Numbered from the stretch's first letter, positions 36,395 through 46,278 are shown. The stretch: DNA of 64,000 nt from Saprospiraceae bacterium (GCA_016708265.1 JADJGA010000014.1:62001-126000), one strand, 5' to 3'. Numbers and translations are program-made. Notes: generated by a model not told the origin, from the letters alone.

Positions 36395-38638
36395 ATGAAA
36401 ATTGTATATATTGGTACATATCCACCCCGGGAATGTGGTATTGGGACCTTTACCATGAATCTTTATAAATCAATGGTTACAAATAATGAAACAACTGATA
36501 ATAAGGTTGAAGGATTTATTGTGGCGATGAATGACCATGAGCAGACTTATGATTATCCTGAAGAAGTAAAACTGGTTATCAGACAGGAGCATCAGCGTGA
36601 TTATCTGGAAGCTGTCAAATTTATTAATCTAAGCGGTGCTGATATTTGTGTTCTGGAGCATGAATTCGGAATATATGGTGGTCAGAACGGCATTTACATC
36701 CTTCCGTTACTTCACAGGCTTGAAATCCCATTGATAGTTACATTGCATACAATTGTAAAATCACCTTCATATACTGAAAAAGCAGTATTGCAGGAATTAT
36801 GCAAAATGGCTCATAAGGTAGTCGTAATGAGTCATAAAGCAATTGAATTTCTGACCGGAATTTATAATGTTGACAAGGATAAAATAGTCTACATAGAACA
36901 TGGAGTTCCGGATATTCAATTCAATCATGAAATGTCAAAAAAGGAATTCAAACTGGAAAACAGAAAACTATTTCTGACTTTTGGGATTCTGAGCAGAAAT
37001 AAAGGAATTGAAACAGTTATCAAAGCTTTACCAAAAGTCATTGAAAAATATCCGGATGTTTTATATATGGTTCTGGGCAAGACCCATCCAAATGTTGTTC
37101 GTCATTCCGGTGAAGAGTATCGTAATTTTCTTCAGCGTATGGTTAAAAGTCTTAAACTTGACAGCCATGTTGTTTTTATAAATGAATTTATTAATCAGAA
37201 GGAATTATTCAAATATTTATCAGCGTCTGATATTTATATCACACCCTACCTAAATGAAGCTCAGATAACAAGTGGCACCCTTTCCTATGCAGTGGGTGTA
37301 GGATCGGCTGTTGTTTCAACACCTTACTGGCATGCTGCCGAACTGCTATCCGGAGGAATAGGAAGGCTTTTTAACTTTAATGATTCGGAAGAACTGTCAA
37401 AGATTTTCATGGATTTACTTGACAATCCTGAAGTCTTAAAAGACCTGCGCAAAAAGGCATTCGATTACGGCAAGACAATCACCTGGCCTAAATCAGGGGG
37501 TAAGTATAATGATCTGGCTGCACAAATCATTAAAGATAACCCTAAAGTATTTGTTAAAAAGGAAACTATAATTGATCCTCTTGTTATGCCACCTTTTTCG
37601 CTGGATCATATCAAAAGGCTGACAGATGATACCGGCATCATTCAACATGCAAAATTCGGTATTCCCAATTTAAAGGAAGGATATTGCCTTGACGATAATG
37701 CAAGAGCTTTGCTGATGGTATTGATGGCCTACAAGCAATTAAAAGATGAAACTGCAATTAATCTGGCTCCTATATACCTTAGTTATATCAACTATATGCA
37801 GAATAAAGATGGAACTTTCAGGAATTTCCTGAGTTTTAACCGGAATTTCCTCGATGAAGTCGGATCGGAAGATTCTTTCGGAAGAGCTATCTGGGCACTC
37901 GGGTACCTGCTGGGAAATGCCCCTAATGATGCATATTATCAAACCGGAAAAGTGGTTTTCTTTGATGCATCTCAAAACTTTGAAAAACTTCAATCTATCA
38001 GGGGAATTGCAAATACAATTCTGGGAATAAGCTATTATCTCAAAAGCAACCCTTCAGATGAATCAATGAAAGGAATCCTAAAAAACCTTGCCGAAAAACT
38101 TATCAGACATTTTGAAGAAAACAGCATTGAAAACTGGAAATGGTTCGAAGCACTTTTTGCATATGATAATGGAATACTGCCTTTATCACTATTGCATTCA
38201 GCGGAGATACTTCAGGATGAAAAAATTACGCAAATAGCGATCGAATCAATGGACTTTCTTACATCGGTCACCTTTAAGGAAGATTATTTATCCATTGTTG
38301 GAAATGAAAAATGGTACAAAAAAGATGGAGAAAGGTCAGTTTTCGCACAACAACCACTGGATGCCCTTGCTATGGTTTTAATGTACCATCAGGCTTTTCA
38401 TCTTACAAAAGATAAGGAGTATATCAATAAATTGTTTTCCTGCTTTATGTGGTTTCTCGGAGAAAATGATCTCAGGATGAGTTTATTTGATTTTGAAACA
38501 AAAGGATGTTGTGATGGATTTGAGAGATATGGAGTAAATCGTAATCAGGGTGCTGAAAGTTCACTGGCATATTTGATTTCCCATTTAACTGTTCTTCAGG
38601 CATTTGAAGAATTTGAAAAAATAGATATATTAGTTTAG
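36395..38638 (+). CDS. GT4 glycosyltransferase fused to an alpha/alpha-barrel domain
   Basis: 747 residues. Residues 1-390 form a GT-B glycosyltransferase: N-terminal IGTYPPRECGIGTFTMNL, then FGILSRNKGIETVIKALP, and SASDIYITPYLNEAQITSGTLSYAVGVG, where the usual nucleotide-sugar Glu region reads E..I.SG. Residues of about 400-747 are all-helical (LDDNARALLMVLMAYKQL, DEVGSEDSFGRAIWALGYLL, GNEKWYKKDGERSVFAQQP), like the (alpha/alpha)6 barrels of glycosidases and epimerases. The gene is first in a five-gene run with 15-, 2-, 58- and 34-bp gaps. Retaining transfer to a mannoside is inferred from the GH130 neighbours. Confidence 0.85.
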   Translation: MKIVYIGTYPPRECGIGTFTMNLYKSMVTNNETTDNKVEGFIVAMNDHEQTYDYPEEVKLVIRQEHQRDYLEAVKFINLSGADICVLEHEFGIYGGQNGIYILPLLHRLEIPLIVTLHTIVKSPSYTEKAVLQELCKMAHKVVVMSHKAIEFLTGIYNVDKDKIVYIEHGVPDIQFNHEMSKKEFKLENRKLFLTFGILSRNKGIETVIKALPKVIEKYPDVLYMVLGKTHPNVVRHSGEEYRNFLQRMVKSLKLDSHVVFINEFINQKELFKYLSASDIYITPYLNEAQITSGTLSYAVGVGSAVVSTPYWHAAELLSGGIGRLFNFNDSEELSKIFMDLLDNPEVLKDLRKKAFDYGKTITWPKSGGKYNDLAAQIIKDNPKVFVKKETIIDPLVMPPFSLDHIKRLTDDTGIIQHAKFGIPNLKEGYCLDDNARALLMVLMAYKQLKDETAINLAPIYLSYINYMQNKDGTFRNFLSFNRNFLDEVGSEDSFGRAIWALGYLLGNAPNDAYYQTGKVVFFDASQNFEKLQSIRGIANTILGISYYLKSNPSDESMKGILKNLAEKLIRHFEENSIENWKWFEALFAYDNGILPLSLLHSAEILQDEKITQIAIESMDFLTSVTFKEDYLSIVGNEKWYKKDGERSVFAQQPLDALAMVLMYHQAFHLTKDKEYINKLFSCFMWFLGENDLRMSLFDFETKGCCDGFERYGVNRNQGAESSLAYLISHLTVLQAFEEFEKIDILV

Positions 38639-38653
38639 CAGATTAAAAAAATT

Positions 38654-39580
38654 ATGTTGATAAAAAGATATTCCGGCAATCCAATACTGACTAAAGAAGA
38701 TGTACCATATTCGGTCTCAACTGTACATAATGCCGCTGTCACAAAATACAATGGAAAATACTTAATGATTTTCCGTTCTCATAAAAAGAATGGCAGGAGT
38801 ATATTGGGTAAAGCTGAAAGTTCAGATGGATACAATTTCAAGGTCGATACAATGCCATTTATGGTTCCATCAACAGAAGGATATTTCAAAGATTATGAAG
38901 AATATGGAATAGAGGATCCAAGGATCACTTTTTTTGACGGGGAGTATTTGATAACATACAGTGCTTATTCAAAGTATGGTGTGAGGATTGGTCTGGCAAA
39001 AACATCAGATTTTAAAACTGTTACCCGCATTTCTATGATCACTCAGGCCGATCACCGCAATGTGGTAATATTTCCGGAAAAGTTTAATGGATTATATGCC
39101 CGTCTCGATCGTCCACATTCAGAAATATCCCCCTGGTCGATATGGATTTCATTTTCACCTGATCTGAAATATTGGGGAGAATCAAAATTATTAATAAAAC
39201 CTTTAAATTATCATTGGGATGAAATGAAGATAGGTCCCGGTGCACCCCCGATCAAAACAACACGTGGCTGGCTGATAATTTACCATGGAGTATTTTCTAC
39301 CATGTCGGGAGGTATTTACAGATTGGGAACGGCACTTCTCGATTTGACAGATCCGTCCAGAGTAATTGCTGTTGGAGATGATTGGATTTTGCAGCCGGAA
39401 GAAGTCTTTGAAATCACAGGCTATGTCCATAATGTTGTTTTCACTTGTGCAGCAGTACCCGAACCGGACGGAAGTGTCAAAATCTATTGGGGAGGTGCTG
39501 ATACCGTAATGTGTGTTGGTACGGCTAATATTGAGAACCTGGTCGATAGTTGTCTGAATAATTCAAGACCAGCAATTTAA
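38654..39580 (+). CDS. GH130 glycoside phosphorylase (mannoside phosphorylase family)
   Basis: 308 residues forming a five-bladed propeller. The catalytic Asp is in YGIEDPRITFF (about residue 95). Phosphate-pocket residues appear in DHRNVVIFPEK and ARLDRPHSE, and the late signature KIGPGAPPIKTTRGWLIIYHGV is intact. GH130 enzymes split beta-mannosides with inorganic phosphate to mannose-1-phosphate, or run in reverse. The short length resembles mannosyl-oligosaccharide phosphorylases of subfamily 2. It lies 15 bp after the GT4 fusion. Exact linkage (beta-1,2 or beta-1,4) cannot be read from the sequence. Confidence 0.9.
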   Translation: MLIKRYSGNPILTKEDVPYSVSTVHNAAVTKYNGKYLMIFRSHKKNGRSILGKAESSDGYNFKVDTMPFMVPSTEGYFKDYEEYGIEDPRITFFDGEYLITYSAYSKYGVRIGLAKTSDFKTVTRISMITQADHRNVVIFPEKFNGLYARLDRPHSEISPWSIWISFSPDLKYWGESKLLIKPLNYHWDEMKIGPGAPPIKTTRGWLIIYHGVFSTMSGGIYRLGTALLDLTDPSRVIAVGDDWILQPEEVFEITGYVHNVVFTCAAVPEPDGSVKIYWGGADTVMCVGTANIENLVDSCLNNSRPAI

Positions 39581-39582
39581 TT

Positions 39583-40593
39583 ATGAAAATTGCAATATTA
39601 TCTCCTGTTGCCTGGAGAACTCCACCAGCAAGATATGGACCGTGGGAACAGGTAGCATCCAACATAGCGGAAGGATTGATAGAAAAAAAAATTGATGTCA
39701 CTTTGTTTGCTACCGGAAATTCAGTTACTAAAGGGAAGCTGCAATTTGTAACAGAAGAAGCAATCAATGAAAACCCAAATATCGATGCCAAGGTGTGGGA
39801 ATGTCTGCATATCAGTAATTTAATGGAGCAGGCTGAAAATTTTGATCTTATTCATAACAACTATGATTTTCTGCCTCTGACTTATTCTGGCCTTATAAAA
39901 ACTCCAATGCTCACTACAATTCATGGTTTCTCGTCACCAAAAATAATTCCTGTTTACAAAAAATACAACAGAAGTAACTTTTATGTATCTATAAGTAATT
40001 CTGACAGAAGTCCTGAACTTGATTATATTGCAACTGTATACAATGGAATAAATTCCAATGATTTTGCTTTCAGGAAATTATCAAAGGAGTATTTATTGTT
40101 TTTCGGCAGAATTCACCCTGAAAAAGGCACTCATGAATCTATTCAGATAGCAAAAAAATCGGGGAGGCAGCTGATTATTTCGGGTTTGATCCAGGATCAG
40201 GAATATTTTGACAACAAAGTAAAACCTTTTATCAATAACGATGATATTGTTTATGTTGGCAATTCCGGACCAGTAGAAAGAGACAAACTTCTTGGTGAAG
40301 CGTATGCCCTTTTGCATCCTATAAGTTTCAGGGAACCTTTTGGTCTGAGTGTAGCGGAATCTTTGATGTGCGGAACCCCCGTGGTTGCTTTCAATCTGGG
40401 TTCAATGCCGGAATTGATAGTATCGGGCAAATGTGGTTTTTTGGTAAAAACAATTGAGGAGGCTGTTGAAGCAGTCAGGGATATCGGATATATTGACAGG
40501 TCACAATGCAGGGAATGGGCTCTTTCAAAATTCAGTAAGCAAAGAATGACAGAAGCATATATTGAAGTCTATAAAAATATATTAAAGTTATAA
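39583..40593 (+). CDS. GT4-family glycosyltransferase
   Basis: 336 residues. GT-B fold: N-terminal ILSPVAWRTPPARYGPWEQVASNIAEGL, linker FFGRIHPEKGTHESIQIAKKSG, and the donor-binding segment FREPFGLSVAESLMCGTPVVAFNLGSMPELI, in which the first Glu of the E-x7-E motif and the following EAL-like segment are visible. Start 2 bp after the GH130 gene, so translation is coupled. It probably adds a second sugar in the same glycan as the GT4 fusion protein. No membrane helix; cytoplasmic. Confidence 0.91.
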   Translation: MKIAILSPVAWRTPPARYGPWEQVASNIAEGLIEKKIDVTLFATGNSVTKGKLQFVTEEAINENPNIDAKVWECLHISNLMEQAENFDLIHNNYDFLPLTYSGLIKTPMLTTIHGFSSPKIIPVYKKYNRSNFYVSISNSDRSPELDYIATVYNGINSNDFAFRKLSKEYLLFFGRIHPEKGTHESIQIAKKSGRQLIISGLIQDQEYFDNKVKPFINNDDIVYVGNSGPVERDKLLGEAYALLHPISFREPFGLSVAESLMCGTPVVAFNLGSMPELIVSGKCGFLVKTIEEAVEAVRDIGYIDRSQCREWALSKFSKQRMTEAYIEVYKNILKL

Positions 40594-40651
40594 AAATCAA
40601 AACCTGTTTTTGATTATTTCAATAAATCTGAATAAATGTTTGAATCAAATT

Positions 40652-42124
40652 ATGAGTAATATCACTGTAAAAAAACCGATTGTAGAAATTAATAAAACGA
40701 AAATCTTTCGTGATATGTCACGTGTGATAACACGAATTAATTTACCGGGAAATATATCGAGAATTCCAAAAATATTTGAGAGGGTACAAAGAATAAATGA
40801 AAAGGAAGCTGCTCTTTTGCTGCAAAATGTAAATGAAAATTTCTCTGGCAGACACAAGAATGTTGATGATATTTTTATTAATAATTTTAATATAATATCT
40901 GAATACTTCACTCTCAAAAATGTTATCAGCAATACAAAAAAACTTCTCATAGGTGCCTATTTTACAATGGAATACTCTATTGAATCCGCTGCACTTTTCA
41001 ATCCGTCTATCATTCCTCATCCTGACCAGACAGGTGTGGAAGCAGGTAATCTGCGTTTTATTCTGAGTCTTCGTGCAACCGGTGAAGGACACATTTCATC
41101 AATTGTTTTTCGCACTGGTATTTTAAATGAAAATGGAACATTTCTTCTTGATAATCTCAGTAAATTCGTAGAAACTCCAAAAATCAGCAATGACAAGTAT
41201 TATGACAGTCATTTGTTTCAGCTCAAATTAAAGGATATGAAGACATGGAGTGATCGAACTGCCAGGGTGTTTGAAATGTTGCCATTAAAATTTTCTTTAT
41301 TAGAATTAAAAGCAAGTATTGAATCACTTCACCTTAATTTGAAAGAAAGGGGTAACGATGAAGAAATAAAAAACATACTCTGGCTTGCAAATTCAAATTA
41401 TTTTATAAAATTTAATGAAAAGAATGAAATTTCCGAACGTGTGATATTTCCGGTCTCAGATAATGAAAGCCGGGGAATAGAAGATGCGAGGTTTGTCAGG
41501 TTCCAGGAAGATAACGGTGAAATTACTTATTATGCAACTTATACTGCATACAATGGAATTACTATCCTTCCGCACTTGCTGGCTACCAAAGATTTTCTTA
41601 ATTTTGACATTATCACTTTGAATGGAAAAGCAGTTCAAAATAAAGGTATGGCACTTTTTCCCCGGAAAATAAGGGGTAAGTATGCCATGCTCTCCCGTCA
41701 GGATGGTGAAAACAACCGTATCATGTTTTCCGATCACCTTCATTTCTGGCAGGAATCCATTATTATTGAGGAACCGACAATGCCCTGGGAATTGTTTCAG
41801 ATTGGGAATTGTGGTTCACCAATCGAAACAAGTGAAGGATGGCTGGTTCTTACTCATGGTGTCGGCCCCATGAGACAATATTCGATAGGAGCTATTTTAC
41901 TTGATCTTGAAAATCCGGTAAAAATCATTGCAAGACTTCATGAACCTCTTCTTAAACCAAATGAAAATGAACGTGACGGATATGTACCAAATGTAGTATA
42001 TTCATGTGGTTCGTTGGTACATAAAGATTCATTGATAATTCCATATGCAGTATCTGATCTGTCTTCAGGAATTGCTTATGTAAAATTGAAAAATTTGCTT
42101 TCAATTATGAAATCAAACAATTGA
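40652..42124 (+). CDS. GH130-family glycoside phosphorylase/hydrolase, long form
   Basis: 490 residues from ATG 40652; the open frame continues back to a TTG at 40610, but no ribosome-binding site supports it. An N-terminal extension of about 270 residues (helical, with LIGAYFTMEYSIESAALFNPSIIPHPDQ) precedes the propeller features: RGIEDARFVRF with the catalytic Asp, GMALFPRKIRGKYAMLSRQDGEN, and QIGNCGSPIETSEGWLVLTHGV. This long type often accompanies the short GH130 and GT4 genes. Which of the two does synthesis and which degradation is not decidable here. Confidence 0.86.
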   Translation: MSNITVKKPIVEINKTKIFRDMSRVITRINLPGNISRIPKIFERVQRINEKEAALLLQNVNENFSGRHKNVDDIFINNFNIISEYFTLKNVISNTKKLLIGAYFTMEYSIESAALFNPSIIPHPDQTGVEAGNLRFILSLRATGEGHISSIVFRTGILNENGTFLLDNLSKFVETPKISNDKYYDSHLFQLKLKDMKTWSDRTARVFEMLPLKFSLLELKASIESLHLNLKERGNDEEIKNILWLANSNYFIKFNEKNEISERVIFPVSDNESRGIEDARFVRFQEDNGEITYYATYTAYNGITILPHLLATKDFLNFDIITLNGKAVQNKGMALFPRKIRGKYAMLSRQDGENNRIMFSDHLHFWQESIIIEEPTMPWELFQIGNCGSPIETSEGWLVLTHGVGPMRQYSIGAILLDLENPVKIIARLHEPLLKPNENERDGYVPNVVYSCGSLVHKDSLIIPYAVSDLSSGIAYVKLKNLLSIMKSNN

Positions 42125-42158
42125 CAATTACAATTGTATTTAAATATAAACAACGGAG

Positions 42159-42446
42159 ATGATTGCAAAAAACGGATTGAAGTTAAATGGGAAAAACGGA
42201 TATTTTTATCTTGAAGTAAATGATGATCTAGCAGCAAAAATGACTTTTTACTTTTCAGATGAAAAGACCATCGTCATTGATCATGCCGAAGTAGATGAGG
42301 CCTTTAACGGGCTGGGATATGGTAAAAAAATGGTCGCAGATGCTGTTCAGTATGCCCGGGAAAAAGAATTAAAAATAATACCGGTCTGTCCGTTTGTTAA
42401 GAAAGTTTTAGAAAGAAATCCTGAATACTCTGATGTACTTAAATAA
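42159..42446 (+). CDS. Small GNAT-family N-acetyltransferase (YjdJ-like)
   Basis: 95 residues. Acetyl-CoA binding segment VDEAFNGLGYGKKMVADAVQYAREKELKIIPVCPFVKKVLERNPEY matches the short one-domain GNAT group that is missing the first strands of classical members. It starts 34 bp after the long GH130 gene and could be the last gene of that operon, although the acceptor is unknown. Confidence 0.85.
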   Translation: MIAKNGLKLNGKNGYFYLEVNDDLAAKMTFYFSDEKTIVIDHAEVDEAFNGLGYGKKMVADAVQYAREKELKIIPVCPFVKKVLERNPEYSDVLK

Positions 42447-42685
42447 ATCATTTATAAAACAGATCCATTATTAAATAATCGAATAAAAACAAAGGTTTTA
42501 TTCATTATATGTGTATCTTTACAGATCGTTTTACTGCTGCAATTTATACGTAAAAATAAATAATTAAGGTTTTACTTTTTTTATAAATAATTATATAAAA
42601 CGTCTTTTGTTCAATAAGCTAAATTAAGTTGATCATTAAGCTGTCTATATTATCCTGGGATTTCTTAAAAAAAACTTTTACCTTA

Positions 42686-43714
42686 ATGCCAAGTATGAGT
42701 TTTTGGAACAATGCCGGCATAATCCAGCTGTTTATTTTTATAATTGGTTTTACTTCATACTTTAAGGCTCAGGGACAGTCTGCTTTCAATTCTTTCAATT
42801 TTGATAATGAGGACGTTAATAGTTTTGACAACTATACTTCATGTGATGGGCAGAAAATTTATAAAATAAAAAATGCTGACTTCGACTCTTTGAATATTCC
42901 TTTGAAGAGAGCAGGCAGACTGTTCCTTATCGAAGTTAAGCTTGATGGTCAGGTGGGCAATTTTATTTTTGACACCGGAGCCAGCAATCTCCTGCTCAAC
43001 AGAACTTATTTCAGGGACTATAAAACATCAGGTACCCAAAAATCATTTGGAATAACCGGAAACGTAAATGCAGTAGATCAGGTGTTAATAGACAGTCTTG
43101 AATTTTCCGACTTGAAATATACAAAAATTCAGGCTGATGTTGCCAATCTGAATCACCTCGAAAACCGGGCAGGTGTCAGAATTCTTGGACTTTTCGGTTT
43201 TAACATGATCAGGAATTTCGAAATTATCTTTGATGGCAACAATAATTTGCTCCAGTTATTCAGAATTGACAGAAATGGCAGCCGGGTAAACTCCAAAGCC
43301 ATTTTAAAAACACACTGCACTCAAAAAATTGAATTTTTGAACAATATACTTTTTCTGACAGGGAAAATCAATGATAAGAAATTGTTATTTTGTTTCGATA
43401 CCGGAGCAGAAATGAATTCTCTGAGCAGCTATTGTTCAAAAAAAGTTTTAAAAACAATAGCCGTAAGGGGCAGAACAATTCTTAGGGGTGCCGGTACAGG
43501 AAATTTTGAAGTGTTGCATGGAATTATGGGAAATTTTAAATTTGAAAATACCAAATAAAGAATGGAAACAATAATTGCAGATCTTGGACATTTAAGTATG
43601 GTTTATGGGAATTATATTGACGGAATATTGGGATATAACTTTATCAGCCAGGGGATTATTTCCATAAATTTTGTTAAAAGACAATTTGGAATTACTTTTA
43701 TAAAACAAGATTAA
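42686..43714 (+). CDS. Tandem retropepsin-like aspartyl protease, in-frame stop at 43556
   Basis: Start at ATG 42686 (upstream TTG at 42629 is less likely), with a hydrophobic N-terminal segment (FWNNAGIIQLFIFIIGF). Two aspartyl protease half-units follow: NFIFDTGASNLLLN with ILGLFGFNMIRNFEIIFD, then LLFCFDTGAEMNSLSS with DGILGYNFISQGIISINF. Between the latter two, the codon at 43556-43558 is TAA, after which the same frame continues for 51 codons to a natural stop at 43714. Everything after the TAA is canonical, so it is either one wrong base, a recent nonsense change or readthrough. Probably periplasmic. Close to the glycogen-binding gene (9 bp). Confidence 0.75.
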
Positions 43715-43723
43715 TCTTTCAAA

Positions 43724-44884
43724 ATGCTAAAAAAAATAGCCAATTTACATTTTGCTTTTATTTCAAGAGATCAGTTCGCCCAAATTGACACCAAAACCAT
43801 CTGTTATATCGACAATGGCAGGATAGTTTTTAAATTAGATAAAAATTGGAATTCGGAACAATTGAAAGATGTTTACAGATTGTTTGACCTTGACAGTGCA
43901 TTTTTGTCTGAAGCTTTCAAAATTAACAAAGACTTCGTTTATGACAGCATAATCTGGAAGATTAAGCAGTTGTCATCATCAATTATCGAAATATCGAAAG
44001 AAATAAGTAAGTCAGGGGAATTATCAATATTACAAGAGATGATTTGAAAAACATTGAATCCATATTGACAGAAAACAACAAAATTATTACTGAATCAGGC
44101 TCATTTGGAGTAAACAATTTTAAATCCAATAAGAATTTTAAATATCGAGACGGAATTGCATTTTTTTATATTTCAGGCAGGAAACTTTAATAATTGGGAT
44201 CCTGCACAATTAAAAATGTCCAAAACTGATGAAGCCTGGGAAATTCCGGTATTTATAAATGAAGGCACACATTTTTATAAATTCGTGGTTGATGGTCAAT
44301 GGATCACAGATCCGGGAAATAAATCATGGAGATATGATACAGACGGCAATCAGAATTCAATTCTTGAAATAGGAGAAAGCCATATTTTTTATCTCAATGG
44401 ATTCAAAGATGCGAAAACTGTAACTCTTGTTGGTACGTTCAATAACTGGAGGGACAATGAACTTTTAATGAATAAAACTCCGGCAGGATGGGAATTGAAA
44501 TACGTTTTACCGGACAAAATGCATCAGTACAAATATAAGGTTGACGGAAACTGGATCACAGATCCCGGAAATCCATATAAATCAGGTTCCGGAGATTATA
44601 TCAACTCAGTTCTTGTTTTAAAACCCAATCATTCATTTCAGTCTCAATACATTATCTGGATGCTAAAAAAGTTCGCATAGCAGGAAATTTTAATAACTGG
44701 GATCCCAAAGGGTATCAGGATGTTAAAGGAAAACGGAAAATGGAATTTTCCCGTCAAGTTAAAACCAGGAAAATACTTATATAAATTTGTTGTAGATGGA
44801 AACTGGATTCCTGATCCGGAGAATAAATTCTGGGAGGAAAATGAACATGGAACAAATAACTCAGTATTGTGGATAAATGAATAA
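43724..44884 (+). pseudogene. Protein with three glycogen-binding (CBM48/AMPK-beta-like) domains; four frameshifts
   Basis: One gene in four pieces: breaks near 44030 (missing base), 44160 (extra T in a 7-T run), 44645 (missing T) and 44719 (extra G). The shifts sum to zero and leave 387 codons. After an N-terminal helical domain of about 130 residues, three repeats follow, each with a GNFNNWD-type core: QAGNFNNWDPAQLKM, VGTFNNWRDNELLM, and IAGNFNNWDPKG; each also carries a YKFVVDGQWITDP-like segment. This is the early-set domain that binds alpha-glucans. A natural stop lies at 44884. No enzyme domain is seen. Its translation could recruit a partner to storage glycogen. Broken in four places, so possibly artefactual. 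Confidence 0.72.
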
Positions 44885-44936
44885 TACAAACCTGTATTTT
44901 TGTCGAAATATATAAATCAAGTAAAATAAATAAATT

Positions 44937-45575
44937 ATGAAAAAAAATCTAATCATCCTGTTTTTATTCTCTTTGAATATATTAACTAATGCACAGCCTC
45001 CTCAGATCATCAAACTAACTCCTCCTGATACTTTGAGAGGCATTCCGGTCATGCAGGCTTTAGCTCACAGAACTTCTGCCTCTTCCTATGATACTTCTGA
45101 AATGAAAATAAAAGATATTTCAGACCTGCTCTGGGCAGCAAATGGGATCAACAGGCCTGAATCAGGTAAAAGAACAGCTGCCAGTTCCTATAATTCCCAG
45201 GACATTGATTTATATTTGTTTCTGAAAGCCGGTGTCTATATTTACAATCCAAAAGATCATCAGATTGAATTGGTAGTTTCGGGAGATCACACAGATCTGA
45301 TAGCTACAACCCAGGAATTCGTTAAGGGCTCAAGGCAGATAATACTTTTAGTTTCAGATATTTCACGATTCAAGAAAGGAGAGGAATCTGAAAAATTGCG
45401 TTGGGCTGCTATTGATGCTGGGATTGTTGCTCAGAATATCATGATTTTTTGTGCCTCTGAAGGTTTTCTTGCCAGGCCGAGGGTTTACATGGAAAATGAA
45501 CAAATCAGGCAACTGCTTAAATTGAACGAGGATCAGCATTTGATCTTAAATATTCCGGTTTCATATAATAAATGA
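44937..45575 (+). CDS. Exported SagB/ThcOx-type nitroreductase-family protein
   Basis: 212 residues with signal peptide (MKKNLIILFLFSLNILTNA). The body matches the nitroreductase-like oxidoreductase fold of SagB-type proteins: MQALAHRTSASSYDTSEMKIKDISDLLWAANGINRP, SGKRTAASSYNSQDIDLYLFL, and DAGIVAQNIMIFCASEGFLARPR, which supply FMN contacts. A signal peptide on this family is unusual because FMN enzymes are mostly cytoplasmic; Bacteroidota do carry such exported versions. It precedes the hemerythrin gene by 24 bp. Substrate unknown. Confidence 0.82.
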   Translation: MKKNLIILFLFSLNILTNAQPPQIIKLTPPDTLRGIPVMQALAHRTSASSYDTSEMKIKDISDLLWAANGINRPESGKRTAASSYNSQDIDLYLFLKAGVYIYNPKDHQIELVVSGDHTDLIATTQEFVKGSRQIILLVSDISRFKKGEESEKLRWAAIDAGIVAQNIMIFCASEGFLARPRVYMENEQIRQLLKLNEDQHLILNIPVSYNK

Positions 45576-45599
45576 AATCTCTATAATGAGTATTGATGA

Positions 45600-46061
45600 A
45601 TGGAAAAATCCGTTACAAAAAAAAGGCATGAGGCATTAAAGTACCTAAGCATGAACACCATTCAGGCTCTTTTGCTCTGCTGGCATATAAAGGAAGGTTT
45701 TAAAAAGAAAATTGATATACTCAGGATAAAGACTTATGCTGATTTTGTTTGGGAAAACAATCTGAAGAATCATTTTAAACTGGAAGAAAAATACCTGTTT
45801 CCGGTTTTGGAAGAAGACCACGAACTGATCAAAAGAGTCTTAAGTGAACATTTCAGGCTTGAATTGCTGTTCAATACCGCTTCAGAACCCTCAGCAATTC
45901 TAAAATTTATAGAAAAGGAACTGGAGGAACATATCAGGTTTGAAGAAAGAGTTTTATTCAATCTGATCCAGGAAAAAGCAACAGAAACCCAGCTTGCAGA
46001 ACTCATGGTGAACAGCTCTGAATCAAAGTGCATCATCTGGAATGATGAATTCTGGAAATAG
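45600..46061 (+). CDS. Hemerythrin HHE-domain protein
   Basis: 153 residues, cytoplasmic. A four-helix bundle with iron-ligand His/Glu positions visible in LLLCWHIKEGF, NHFKLEEKYLFPVLEEDHE, LSEHFRLELLF and LEEHIRFEERVLFNLI, in the hemerythrin order. Such proteins sense or store oxygen, NO or iron. It starts 24 bp after the exported nitroreductase-like gene, so it may be part of a redox or stress response. Confidence 0.88.
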   Translation: MEKSVTKKRHEALKYLSMNTIQALLLCWHIKEGFKKKIDILRIKTYADFVWENNLKNHFKLEEKYLFPVLEEDHELIKRVLSEHFRLELLFNTASEPSAILKFIEKELEEHIRFEERVLFNLIQEKATETQLAELMVNSSESKCIIWNDEFWK

Positions 46062-46278
46062 ACGCGCATGCATTAATCATTCAAAGTTTTCATTTCAAAT
46101 AATTATCAAAATTCAATCTTAAAGCTAAATTGAATCAGTTTATCTCAATAAAGTTAAATAAGGATAAAAAATCTCAATAAAATTTTATAATTACCGATTT
46201 TATTCGTATATTTAGCGCATCAAATTAAGTTTTGATAGGAAGTTCCGGCTATTTTTATTTTTTAATAAATATTGTGAT

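Noticed and set aside
42629..42685. TTG start of the aspartyl protease
   Set aside because: An ATG at 42686 begins a better N-terminus; the TTG adds 19 residues with no family match.
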